Shown here one piece after another: positions 23,001 to 33,344 of a stretch of 64,000 bases of DNA; the first letter of the stretch is position 1; every line of letters begins with the position of its first letter. Both the position numbers and the translations under genes were made by a program. Below the pieces are notes generated by a model. That model was given only the letters and a program-made list of their open reading frames with translations. It was not told the DNA's origin and searched no databases. This DNA is from Phyto melanocephala (lineage: Eukaryota > Arthropoda > Insecta > Diptera > Rhinophoridae). The stretch covers positions 58,495,841 through 58,559,840 of the forward strand of contig OW799233.1 in assembly GCA_941918925.1 (NCBI GenBank). Reading direction: 5' to 3'.

Positions 23001-23108
23001 CAGCGAATACTTGTAAGTAAAACTTGTCTTTCCGCAGTTGATCTGGGAAAGATCCACACCTTTGTAAACAGGACGAAATGGCTGAGTAACGACGGCCAGA
23101 GGACATAG
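20063..23108 (+). pseudogene. LOA-B ORF2 with deleted endonuclease, RT, RNase H
   Basis: The start reads KVTQINLHHSKAVSTALLL and LICVQEPLL before TAA at about 20171; after a shift GLNKDGYYILYAAGPGRTRS appears, then the endonuclease jumps to RRTKWSVYAKVLDSSLH, so roughly the middle of the domain is gone. RT: FRPISLSSFLLKTLERIID, QHAYTKGKSTETALHALV, AFLDIESAFNNV, GTPQGGVLSPLLW, VAYADDVAVAAT. A frameshift near 21560 and another near 21890 follow. RNase H: FTDGSKSHAGTG, AELMAI then TAG at 22384, FTDSKAAIRSLESV, VWVPGHGDIDGNKRADSL in another frame. The terminal knuckle is CRSCDNEEEEETTEHLLCNC. A dead copy. Confidence 0.85.
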
Positions 23109-25031
23109 ACAAACGGGCGTTGGTGCCTACGGTATCACAACGGGACCCTCGGAGGACCCAAGTGAGCTATGCCTTCGAGCGGCTGGCGGATCTAACCTAA
23201 CCTTCTTTCTTTTTGTTTATTGTCATAAAATTTTACCTGTTTTCTTTTTAATTACTCAAGTGTAAAAGCAGGTTATACCAAATTTTATAGGTTTATCCCA
23301 AAAATTTTAAGCAAAACTATAATTTTTGATGGAAAGTTAGCAATTTATATCTAAAATTTTAACTTAGTATATATACTAGCTATATTCTGATTTGATTTTG
23401 AGGCTATATTTTGCGAGACTTTCTAAAATAAAGTTCCTTAAAAAGTACTCCCCACAACACCCTAGCGCTGGAGAAGAGAACCCACCAGGACAGATTCAAA
23501 CGTATTATTAGAATGGCTGCGATTATGATAACAGGTTCTCTTAGGACCACACCATCTAAGGCACTGTTCACTATTTTGAACTGGTTACCACCAGACATCC
23601 TGGCTAACCAGATGTCTGCGGACACCGAACTGAGGCTGAATGCCACAAGGGCATGGAAGTATGTGAATTATGGACATGCAAGAATTTTGGGTATGATCAA
23701 TATTGCTTCTCCTATTGATTACAAGATACCTGAACCAGTATTCGATCCGGGTTTCGTAACGAATATACCGGATAGATCTGAATACGACAACGGCCTCCGA
23801 CCTCCGGAGAATGCCATCCAGATATTTACTGACGGATCGAAATCATATGCTGGAACTGGATGTGGTATCTTTTCGATCCAGTTGGGTTTGGAATTGTCCC
23901 TGAGGCTACCGGATTATTGGAGCGCGATACAGGCCGAATTAATGGCTATTTAGACAGCCGGGGAACAGATTCAGTATAATGGAATATCTGGCAGGGATAT
24001 TTATATATTTACTGACAGCAAGGCAGCTATTAGGTCCCTTGAGAGTGTGTACAACACATCGAAAATTGCCCAGAATGCCGGGTGTCTCTTGAGGAGATAG
24101 CGAGACATTCGAAGGTTACCCTTGTGTGGGTTCCAGGACATGGGGATATTGATGGTAATAAAAGAGCTGATTCACTTGCAAAAGCCGGTACCACTTTAGA
24201 TTCGGTTGAATCCAGTTGAGCTTTGGCTATTCCCTTATCGAAGGGTAAGCAGCTAATCTCGCATCGATTCTATTTGGATGCCAAGGAAAGATAGGTGAGA
24301 GAACCCACTTGTTTGGAAACCAGAAAGATCTGGCCTGACATGGATGTGCATAGGACGCAATATGCAGTGAATATGCCCCGAATCCACCTTAGGAACCTTA
24401 TAGCGGTCATTACCGGGCACTGGCCTATAGGTACACATGCGAAAAGCCTGAATATCCCTTACAATGACTTCTACAGAAGTTGCGATAACGAGGAAGAGGA
24501 GGAGACAACTGAACATCTTCTCTGTAATTGTCCTGCATTCGGGGACCTGAGACTCCAGATTCTAGGTCAGCGAATACTTGTAAGTAAAATTTGTCTTTCC
24601 GCAGTTGATCTGGGAAAGATCCACACCTTTGTAAACAGGACAGAATGGCTGAGTAACGACGGCCAGTGGACATAGACAAACGGGCGTTGGTGCCTACGGT
24701 ATCACAACGGGACCCTCGGAGGACCCAAGTGAGCTATGCCTTCGGGCGGCTGGCGGATCTAACCTTACCTTCTTTCTTTTTGTTTATTGTCATAAAATTT
24801 TACCTGTTTTCTTTTTAATTACTCAAGTGTAAAAGCAGGTTATACCAAATTTTATAGGTTTATCCCAAAAATTTTAAGCAAAACTATAATTTTTGATGGA
24901 AAGTTAGCGATTTATATCTAAAATTTTAACTTAGTATATATACTAGCTATATTCTGATTTGATTTTGAGGCTATATTTTGCGAGACTTTCTAAAATAAAG
25001 TTCCTTAAAAAGTACTCCCCACAACACCCTT
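21898..25031 (+). repeat. 1,567-bp tandem duplication of LOA-B 3' end plus flank
   Basis: The unit 21898-23464 is repeated at 23465-25031 with a constant offset of 1,567 bp (for example CTGGAGAAGAGAACCCACCA at 21901 and 23468; ACAACACCCT at 23454 and 25021). The unit contains the thumb, RNase H and knuckle of LOA-B, its 3' tail and about 260 bp of non-element flank, so it is a genomic duplication and not a second retrotransposition. Differences are few. The first junction is CACCCTAGCGCTGG. Confidence 0.93.
23513..24675 (+). pseudogene. Duplicated LOA-B RNase H and knuckle
   Basis: This is the second copy of the LOA-B C-terminus. It keeps the same TAG after AELMAI (23951-23953) as the first copy, so the stop predates the duplication. 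At 24048 it has GTGTACAAC where the first copy has GTGTAGAAC, meaning the first copy gained an extra stop later. The first catalytic Asp (FTDGSKSYAGTG) and the CRSC-like knuckle (YRSCDNEEEEETTEH, first Cys changed to Tyr) are visible. It cannot be an independent gene. Confidence 0.85.
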
Positions 25032-25474
25032 CACTAATAACTCGTGTCGCTGGCAGTGCAATAATTCGATAGCGCGCCACCGCGGGTTTCTTTTTTGTCC
25101 ACGCCTCCGCCGTTTTTGTCGGCTTAAGAAAGACACCGTTTTGATCAGCTTCAGTCGACTCAAGAAGGTATTTAATTCATAAGTCTAAGGTCACACAAGA
25201 TGATTATAGTTGAGCAATTCTTGAGTTTACAGATGTTTTTTACAGTTTCTGGTGAGGAGAATAAAAAGGGAAAATTAATCGCCGGTACTCGGCAATTTGA
25301 AGCATTTTTTTTAATTAAATATTTTTTTAATTCGGTGTTTCGCTTCTGGGTGTGTTAATAATCTATAATTTGAATTATAAACGTCACATATGTTTAAAAA
25401 TAAAAAAAAACAAAAAATTTTTCAGTTATATTATTTCATGTATGTTTTTATCTGTATTTTTTCTATTTACGGGT
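25032..25474. other. Spacer with a GC-richer patch and possible splice donor
   Basis: About 25040-25170 is clearly GC-richer than its surroundings, ending CAGTCGACTCAAGAAG|GTATTT, which reads as an exon end with splice donor. The patch has no obvious protein. It could be a non-coding first exon of a nearby gene such as the ZAD gene, but this is speculation. Confidence 0.25.
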
Positions 25475-26045
25475 CAAGCACAAATGTCAAATTGTAAGAA
25501 AATGAAAACTAAACAAAACAGAAAAATGCCGAGGAAATTGTGTGTGAACATAAAAGCAAGTTCAAAGAAAATTCGGAAAAAGGTGGGCAATTAAGTCGTC
25601 TTATGTAACCTTAATAGCCTTTTTACACTTACTCACATCTTAGCGGAATGCGTGGAAGATGTTGAAAATAAAAAAAATATTTTACATTTGCAATATCTTT
25701 CATCCTTCATCTTTCATCTGTCATAATATTTATTTTACATGTTTGCGCATATAAAAATTTCAAAGCACAAATGTCAAATTGTAAGAAAATAAAAACTAAA
25801 CAAAACAGAAAAATTGCCGAGGAAATTGTGTGTGAACATAAAAGCAAGTTCAAAGAAAATTCGGAAAAAGGTGGGCAATTAAGTCGTCTTATGTGACCTT
25901 AATAGCCTTTTTACACTTACTCACATCTTAGCGGAATGCGTGGAAGATGTTGAAAATGAAAAAAACTTGTTTACATTTGCAACATCTTTCATCCTTCATC
26001 TGTCATAATATTTATTTTACATATTTGCGCATATAAAATTTAAAA
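25475..26045. repeat. 287-bp tandem duplication
   Basis: Two adjacent copies with a 287-bp offset (CAAATGTCAAATTGTAAGAA at 25481 and 25768) both contain TGCCGAGGAAATTGTGTGTG, GGAATGCGTGGAAGATGTTG and TTTGCGCATATAAAA. No coding function is apparent. Confidence 0.85.
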
Positions 26046-26348
26046 AAAATGGATTTAAAAATTCTGTATTAATTGTATTAATTATTGCCCTTGGAGAGCA
26101 ATTATTATTACAATATGCAGATTTTGTTAGAGAATGCAGATAATTAAGATATTTTATTTTATACGACATATATCAAGTCCACTCGCTGTGTGATGCCATT
26201 TTTTTGCAACAATATTTTTTTTTTCTAGTGAAGACACTAAAATAATCGAAAGATGTTGAGTGGAACAAAATGATTTAGGAACATCTTTAAAAGATGTTGA
26301 GATATATTGACACACAAACATGTACAATTCATATGGGAAGATGTTAAC

Positions 26349-27487
26349 ACCACGTCCACAACAGACATGAATTGTTGTTAAAACATGATGTTATAACTTA
26401 TGCTATAAACACATAGACGACAGCAGACAGCAAGCAGCAATATGTCAAAAATAAAATCTATGTGTTTAAATGAAAACGATTATTTTGACGGCAGCACAGC
26501 AGCACGACTGCACAACAGCATTTGCTGCTGCTGCCAACTTAGGCTATTTTCTATTTTGACGGGCAGCAAGAAACAAATATAGTGTTGCCATTATATATAT
26601 TAAATTGGAAAAAAAAAGAACAAAAACTTATTTTTGATATTAAACATAAAAGAACATTACAAAAATACAATAAAGAAATAAATTTATGTGTTTTTATAGC
26701 TTTTCGTGATATTATTACATATTTTTATCAATAACTTTAATTTTATTCATTATAAAATATTTATGCGGCATCCCTGAAATTTGTATTGCTAAAATACACA
26801 TCAGCTGTTTATTATGTTGTGGCTGTCTTCAAAATAATTATGAAGCTGACTTCAGAGCAGCATTTGAAGTTGGCAGCATTTGAAGCCGTGAAGTCTGCTG
26901 GCGTCTATGTGTTTAGAGCTTTAGTGTTAAATTTTTTATGTTATACTGTGGAGTACACGTACTTATGTTAATGTTAAGATTTTTCATTATTTTTCGATTG
27001 TCAGCGAAGCAATACAGATAAGTTTTTAAAAGTATGTTAACGTTTTAGCATGTGCTGTGATTTTTAGCACTTTTTGTGTTTTGAATTTGTGAAGGAACTT
27101 ATAAAATTATAATTTAGAAAAAAATTGTTAAGTTAAAATAATTTAATATAAGTTTTAATTTTCTCCACAAACTTTTTTACACTTGATTTCGTTTTAATTT
27201 ATTTACTTTTTCATTTAATTTATTTTTTTTTTAATTTAATGCAAATTTTTCCTTTTTTTACAAACTTTTTTACACTAAACTGTGCCGAAGAAAAAGAAAA
27301 GAAAAATAGCAAAAAAATACTTCTGTCAAGCTTAAACGTCATTTCATGATATAAAAGCGTTGTTAAAACAAATGTTTTAACAACCGTGTTAAAACATGAA
27401 GAAAACTTTAACATGAGCAGTCCACACTTAACACTAACATCATATTAGTGTTAATGTTAAGCATTTCATGTCTGTTGTGGACGGGGT
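26349..27487. mobile_element. TIR element (family T1), copy 2, reversed, with nested MITE
   Basis: The ends ACCACGTCCACAACAGACAT and ATGTCTGTTGTGGACGGGGT correspond to those of the 9 kb copy in opposite orientation; inner text (for example TCAGCGAAGCAATACAGATA near 27000) matches 9640-9670 reversed. The copy is longer because another inverted-repeat element sits in it at about 26405-26921. No transposase is encoded. Confidence 0.8.
26405..26921. mobile_element. MITE nested in T1 copy 2
   Basis: The outer text ATAAACACATAGACG with ACAGCAGAC at the left is mirrored by GTCTGCTGG and CGTCTATGTGTTTA at the right. The 9 kb copy of T1 lacks this block, which confirms an insertion. The interior is rich in GCAGCA repeats. 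Flanks TATGCT and GAGCTT give no clear duplication. Confidence 0.7.
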
Positions 27488-28195
27488 TTTCATCTTGTTG
27501 ATTTGATGAAAGATGTGAGTAAGTGTAAAAACGCTATAAACTAACAGAGATGAAACATTTAGTATTATATTACCGTTAGACTTTTTTTTTGAAAATTTTT
27601 GGTTTCCTCACTGATATTTATCAACCGCCTCAAAAAATTTTACTTTGAGTGGTTTTTCTGTTATCAGCGGATATGTTATAAACATGGTTCCTTTATAAAA
27701 ACTGGCTGACAACATTATGTATGATATCTTTTCGTTTTTCACGCACACAATTAGATGAAAAGAAAAATTGTTTAATGTAAACACAACCTTACAAAACTCT
27801 GGCAACAATAATTGCATTAGTACGTTCAGTAAAAATAAGTATTTGTTTCTTGACAAAAAGGATATAATTGAATCTGATTGAAAATCTAGGAAATAATTTA
27901 GGAAAATTATTATAATATAAAATGTATTTTTATTTTTGGTAATAACTGATTCTGTATAATCGATATTTAGTTACGGATAAATAATTAATTTGTGAAAGTT
28001 TTTTTCTTGCTTTGATTATCAAACAGTGTGTGTGGTCGATTGTTGAATATAAATTTAATGTAATCCTTATTCCACAAAAGTTTTTGTGTTTCAAATCTTG
28101 TAATAAAAAACGAAAAAAATATTTTGAAGTAATTGTATTTACTTTATTAATATAAAAAATATCTAAACAACATAAACTTAAAGCTACTAAAATAA
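27488..28195. other. Upstream region of the ZAD gene
   Basis: AT-rich non-coding sequence. No promoter motif is convincing. The ORF on the minus strand at 27856-27608 has no recognised domain. Confidence 0.35.
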
Positions 28196-29036
28196 ATGGG
28201 GAGCATTGATAAAGCTTGCATATCAGGATTTCTGTGTCGACTATGTTCGGAAATGCATAGAATTGTAATTCATATATACGGAGACCAGGGACAGCGTCTT
28301 TGTCTTGTCGAAAAAATAAATGGCTATTTGCCTATTACGGTAACGAAATAAAAATTATCAGTTTTGTTATATGTATGAATATATATGAAATTAAAAAATT
28401 TTAGATCTCACCAACTGATCCGCTGCCCAAAACTATATGTACAACATGTTTGCGACGCGTAGAACAGCATTATGATCTTTTAATGCGTTTATCAAGAATT
28501 AAAGAAAAAAGATTTCTACGGTACAACAAAGTAACTGAAGTACTTCATTCTCATTACTTCTTTACTTTTCTCTGTTTAATTTTTGTTTTTCTATTTATAA
28601 GCGAGTTCGTAGCTCACCAATCTCAAGTATTGAAAATTCAGAAGACGAGGTATATCAGAGTGATGACGAGTCTCGTCGGCGATGTCAAGAACTAAATATT
28701 TCTTCCCAAAGACAAAATCCACAGCAATTGCCAGATAATTTCTCATCGTCAGCAGAATTGACTGTTTCTACTTCATTTTTAGCAACAGCTAGTGAATCAT
28801 TTTCAAGAAATAGTTTCAGGAATTCCGCATCAAGTGCTAACAATGACGATAATGATAGTGGTGCAAGTACAAGTGCTAGTGCTTTGGCAGCAATTACACA
28901 AAATATTACTGCGAATATTAATGAAACGAATGTTGGCGATTCTTCTTCATCTTCGTCAACATCATCGACTACACATATACATACTATTGAAGCCGGCAAC
29001 AGTTTTAACATTGTGGTGCAACAACATACTGACTGA
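28196..29036 (+). CDS. ZAD-domain protein, three exons, apparently intact
   Basis: Exons 28196-28339, 28405-28530 and 28602-29036 (introns 65 and 71 bp, GT-AG, both phase 0) give 234 codons. The N-terminus holds a zinc-finger-associated domain: CRLC at residues 14-17, HIYGDQGQRLCLVEKINGYL, then PTDPLPKTICTTCLRRVEQH (second Cys pair 60/63), with the first intron inside the domain. The C-terminal 140 residues are acidic then Ser/Thr/Asn-rich (SSSSSSTSSTTHIHTIEAG) with no C2H2 finger. ZADs are arthropod dimerisation modules, usually of nuclear transcription factors; a finger-free version may act as a dimer partner (inference). The second donor is taken as AAA|GTAACT because only it keeps the frame. 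ATTAAATAAATGG at 29041 and AATAAAATCT at 29091 are poly(A) candidates. The gene is the least damaged coding unit here; specific orthologue not identified. Confidence 0.87.
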
Positions 29037-29185
29037 TGTTATTAAATAAATGGATAAGAACGTTCGTTAATAATTAAAACATTATTAATAAATAAAATCT
29101 TTTTATATAATTTAAATCTAAAACTAAGTGACCATAAAAATCCATTTCTCTTCTAACAATAGCGGAAATCACTCTTCGTTGCAAA

Positions 29186-29373
29186 CATGATGAAAATGTT
29201 GCAGATCTTGCAAGTCTTTTTATATATTCTATTGCAAACGTTTCCAACTGTTTTTAGTATTTGAAATAAGTGCTTTTGTGGAAAATGTAATTTTAGTGTA
29301 TATTGTTTTTGTGTTGTTGCAGACTTGAGAATATATATACTAGACTTGCAAGATCAGCAACATTTCCATGATC
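29186..29373. mobile_element. Short MITE with ~45-bp TIRs
   Basis: AAATGTTGCAGATCTTGCAA on the left (from about 29194) is mirrored by TTGCAAGATCAGCAACATTT ending near 29365, the pairing extending over about 45 bp per arm with few mismatches. The 188-bp unit is non-coding and sits just 3' of the ZAD gene. Confidence 0.75.
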
Positions 29374-29788
29374 CCCTGATTTCCCCTGTTTTATTATTTC
29401 CTTACTGAGTACACCATCAAACATTAAAGAAATAAAACAAATAGCCATATTAATAATTAAATATTTTTGTTCTTAAGTATTTTTGAGTTTTATTAAATAA
29501 CGATTATACAGAAAGACAAATATTTTGTGCGGACATGGTGTAATCACGTAAAGTGGTGCTGGGCTGGCACCGCTACCTGTATAAGTGTGCCCTGGCAGGG
29601 ACTCGTTCAGTGAGAGAAAACTTTTTGTGACAAGTTATTTTGCAGCGGTTGATCGAAGTGATTTAATTTAGGTAAAATACATACTAATGATATTGACATT
29701 AGCGTGTCATTGGAAATCACGTGTTTCCATCAATATAATTAACTGCACTTCTTTCTAACAAGTGCCAAATTAGGTAAAAAAAATCCAA
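29374..29788. other. Spacer
   Basis: No gene recognised. A GC-richer patch at about 29540-29610 (GGTGCTGGGCTGGCACCGC) stands out from AT-rich flanks but has no interpretable coding or RNA structure. Confidence 0.35.
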
Positions 29789-30598
29789 TACAGTCGAACT
29801 TCTCCATAACGAAATCTTCTCTATAACAAATAAAATTCGTGAACACAACATTTTTGTAAGTATTTTCTTAAATTTTGATCTCCCTATAGCGAAGTTCTCT
29901 CTGTAACGTAAAATTTTTTAAGACCTAAATAGAATTTTTCACACTAAATAATCTCTCTATTGCGATCGATTTTTTGTATCAATTACGTCACAGAATATAT
30001 AACTGTAAAGACGTTACATTTTCAACGTTTGCTACGACTATCACATAAAAAAGAAAACAGTTGCATAAGTTTACACACCTACGTATATACGTACACAACA
30101 TCTCAATTTCAAGTGATTTTTGTATTGATCGGACGTAGATTGAAAGATGGCAACAAGTAAATGTCTATCGTTAGTACAAAAGTGTCTTATATGAAGTTGA
30201 GAAGGGCATAAAAAAAGGACATTGCTTTGGAGTTTCAAATTTCACCCACCACTCTCTCAACTATTTAAAAAAATTGAAACAAGATTGAAGAAGCTAGAAG
30301 CTCATCTATTGCACACGGCAAATTTAGAAAAGCAAGCTATGATTAAGTCGATAACAGCTGCAAGGCATAAAAATATTCCTCTTTCCGGACCAATAATTCG
30401 AGAAAAGGCAATTGAAGTTGCGGAGTCATTGGGCCATTCCGATTTCTTTGCGAGTGTCTTGATAAATTTAAAAGAACACACAATATTGCTGGAAGAGTTG
30501 TCTGTGGAGAGAGCGCTGACATGAATATTCAAACTCGCAATGACTGGATTAATAACGTTTTGTCGAACATAATCGAACAATGCGATCATAATGATATA

Positions 30599-32314
30599 CA
30601 CTGTCTCAAACAATTGTCCGTACCCCATACAACTGAAGAAATATTTGATTATAATTCGAAAAATAATTGACCGATTTGAGTGAAATAATTTTTTTTAAAA
30701 AGTGCAACTATTGTTTATAACAATTGCAAAGTAATAATAAAATAAACATGTCTCACTACTATTTTATACAAAAAACAAAAAAAATTTCAAAAAATTAACT
30801 CAAAAAATTGTCCGTACGGCACAGTCTAATATAACGGTTCTTTAATTTTTGTTATTTTTATAAAACCAGATCACTCTCTAGAGAGAAATATAGATTTCTC
30901 TAATACAACGGATCTTTAATTTTGGAAGTTTACGTACAATTAGACAATTGCACAGTCTTATAAAGTGGTTTGTCTGAATAGTGCGTTTTAATAGTGTTTA
31001 ATATGAGTTCAAATGTTAAAAATCATACTAAAATTCCTATTGCCATCAAAGAATTGATTATTAAACTTCACAATGAAGGCAAAAGTTATCTTGAAATCGC
31101 AAAAAATGTTTCTAGACCAAAATCATCCGTGCAATATGTGATACAGAATTATAAGAAAACAAGTTCACTCTTAATTGCCCCAGGAAGAGGTCGAAGAAAA
31201 ATCATAGACGCTCGATTGGGAAGAAAGATCGACCGAATGGTAAAGCTATTTAGAACCAAAAACAAGTGCAGTGGAAATAGCTAAAAATTTTAAATAATAT
31301 GAAAACGTTACATTAAGCGCCCAAACGGTACGGAACTTTCTGCATGGTAACCAATATAAAGCATGTGTTCCACGCAAAAAACCCTTTATATCAAAAAAGA
31401 ATGTAAAACAGCGTTTAGATTATGCCAAAAAATATGTAGAAAAGCCGGACGAGTTCTGGAAAACAGTAATTTTTACTGACGAAAGTAAATTTAATATTTT
31501 TGGATCGGATGGAAGACGATTTGTGTGGCGAAGAGAAAACACCGCGTTGCAGTTAAAGCATCTTAAAGCAACTGTGAAACATGGTGGTGGCTCGGTGATG
31601 GTGTGGGGTGCAATGGCAGCTGGAGGTGTGGGAAATCTTGTGTTTGTGGAAACCACTATGGACAAATTTAGCTATTTGAATATATTAAAAGAAAATTTAA
31701 GAGCTAGCGCCACTAATTTAGGCATATCAGATGATTATCGTTTCCTACACGACAACGATCCAAAGCACACTTCAATGGTTGTGCGAGAATGGCTGCTCTA
31801 TAACGTTAAGCAAGTGGTTCCTCATCCTCCCCAGAGCCCAGATTTAAATCCCATAGAGCATCTATGGGGTATTTTAGAAAAAAAATTCGCCAGCATAAAA
31901 TAACAAATAGGCAAATGCTGAAAGATATCATCGTTCAAGAGTGGCGGAATATTTCTACAGAAACCACAGAAAAACTGGCTTTATCAATGAAATCGCTTAA
32001 GAGACGTAATTGCTGCTAAAGGATACCACACTAAATATTAAGTACATTTTAAACATGCATAAATATGAACATAGTATGTAAATTTTTTTAAAGGGTACGG
32101 ACAATTTTTTGAGTTAATATTTTGAACTATTTTTATATTTTTTGTTAAAAATAAAAGTGAATGTTTTTTTTTTTACTATTAATTAGCAGTTTTTATAACT
32201 ACTTCTTGGACTTTTAAAAAAACATTTATTACTTCGAATTGGGTAAGTATTTTTCGAATTATAATCAAATATTTCTTCAGTTGTATGGGGTACGGACAAT
32301 TGTTTGAGACAGTG
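30599..32314 (+). mobile_element. Tc1-like transposon with ~65-bp TIRs
   Basis: The ends CACTGTCTCAAACAATTGTC and GACAATTGTTTGAGACAGTG are fully complementary and the identity continues for about 65 bp. TA flanks both sides (30597-30598, 32315-32316). Length 1,716 bp is normal for an autonomous Tc1 element. The strong TIR identity points to a fairly recent insertion, more recent than the pogo element it landed in. Confidence 0.96.
31003..32018 (+). pseudogene. Tc1 transposase (DD34E), lightly damaged
   Basis: ATG 31003 opens MSSNVKNHTKIP and a paired-like HTH (LHNEGKSYLEIAKNVSRP, then GRGRRKIIDARLGRKI). A frameshift near 31250 and a TAA near 31294 separate it from the catalytic core: TVRNFLHGNQYKACVPRKKP, VIFTDESKFNIFGSDG (Asp), KHGGGSVMVWGAM, FLHDNDPKHTS (Asp), LNPIEHLWG (Glu). 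Thirty-four residues separate the last two catalytic residues, so the signature is DD34E. A further one-base shift near 31895 leads into the true C-terminus ending RRNCC at about 32018. The catalytic triad is complete, so the copy died by small lesions only. Confidence 0.93.
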
Positions 32315-33115
32315 TATTTAATGCAGACGAAACAGGCCTATTTTTTAAATGCTTACCATCCCGAACTCTTGCATTTAAAAACGAAAAATGTGTTGGAGGA
32401 AAAAAGAGCAAGGATAGAATTACCGTAATGGTGAGTTCCAACATGACTGGGATAGAAAAACTTAAGCTGCTTGTTGTTGGAAAGGCCAAAAATCCGCGCT
32501 GCTTTAAGAGTACAAAATCTTGGAGTGACCTATGAGAGCAACCAAAAATCATGGATGACAACCGATTTATACGAGAAATGGCTCATAAGCCTAGACAAAA
32601 AATTTGCTTCTCAAAAGAGGAAAATTCTGCTTTTTGTTGACAACTGTCCAGCACACTCCAAATCAGTCCAAAATATCAATATTGTCTTCTTCCCTCCTTA
32701 CATGACATCATGAAGTCAATGTTCCAGTAACTATGAAAAAATGTTCTCCAAATATAATTTTTTTCTACATATGTATTTATGTATGTATTAATAAAAAAAA
32801 TTAATGTGTTCATATAAAAACTATTTTTTTTGTCTTAATAAATATATTTTCTACATAAAAAAAAATTAAGTCAACATTTTCTGCAGTTTCTCTGTAACGA
32901 ATTTTCTCTATAACGTAGATATTTGACGGTCTCCAACTGCTACGTAATAGAGAAGTTCGACTGTATTTCATGAGTCAATGTTTGTTTACATGAATTTTTT
33001 ACCATATTTAGCATGATTTGAAGCACATAACATGTGCATAACCTAAATTAACCATCTGATAAAATTATATTATAAAATATATGCACACAATGCGCAGAAA
33101 GATCATTTCAAACAG

Positions 33116-33270
33116 AATGTTCTACTAGGGGCTCAATGCTCGTTTTCTGAAACTGAAATGTACAGAAAAAAAAAAAAAGATGGCACTATATGTATTTACC
33201 ACCAAGGACTCAATTCTACTTCTGTGAAATAAAGTTTTTGTGTATTATACGGTGTAACCACACCTTTTAC
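33116..33270. repeat. Dispersed repeat related to the palindrome at 10.8 kb
   Basis: CTCAATTCTACTTCTGTGAA, AAAGTTTTTGTGTATTATAC and GGTGTAACCACACCTTTTAC parallel the left arm and loop of the element at 10768-10905. A second partial arm (GGGGCTCAATGCTCG) lies near 33128. Confidence 0.5.
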
Positions 33271-33344
33271 TGTACAATATGTATTGTTGGGTAGGATTTG
33301 TAAGACTGTATAAGGGTGGGCATTTTTTACTGATCCAAAATGTA

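Larger units (their letters stand above)
18906..23206 (+). mobile_element. LOA-B non-LTR retrotransposon, internally deleted
   Basis: It starts at the end of the LOA-A tail, inside its ORF1, and ends in GGATCTAACCTAACC near 23206. The order is ORF1 (broken), ORF2 with a large endonuclease deletion, RT, RNase H and knuckle. It is a different family from LOA-A by sequence but shares the CCTAA-type 3' tail and domain order. Its 3' 1.3 kb with flank is repeated downstream as a tandem duplication. Confidence 0.85.
30147..32713 (+). pseudogene. pogo/Tigger transposase, interrupted
   Basis: ATG 30147 starts MATSKCLSLVQKC; two small frameshifts follow before ALEFQISPTTLSTI-like text and the CENP-B second HTH KNIPLSGPIIREKAIEVAES, ending at QCDHNDI where Tc1 is inserted (30599-32314). 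After the insertion the frame resumes FNADETGLFFKCLPSRTL (first catalytic Asp), VMVSSNMTGTEKLKLLVVGK, SWMTTDLYEKWL and LLFVDNCPAH (second catalytic Asp). The frame then stops at 32713; the third acidic residue and C-terminus are lost. The Tc1 lies exactly at a TA inside the ORF. Confidence 0.9.
29791..32963 (+). mobile_element. pogo/Tigger-type element split by a Tc1 element
   Basis: The ends are CAGTCGAACTTCTC (29791) and its complement GAGAAGTTCGACTG (ending 32963), flanked by TA at 29789-29790 and 32964-32965. TA target and CAG ends are characteristic of pogo/Tigger. A CENP-B-like HTH and a DDE domain are encoded on the plus strand. Without the Tc1 insertion it is about 1.46 kb, so it is also internally deleted. 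Confidence 0.92.

Noticed and set aside
26786..26971. Plus-strand ORF across the nested MITE right end
   Set aside because: It crosses a transposon junction, which a real gene would not.
28685..29011. Minus-strand ORF rich in Leu/Ala opposite the ZAD gene
   Set aside because: It is antisense to the Ser/Asn-rich tail of the real gene; no independent support.
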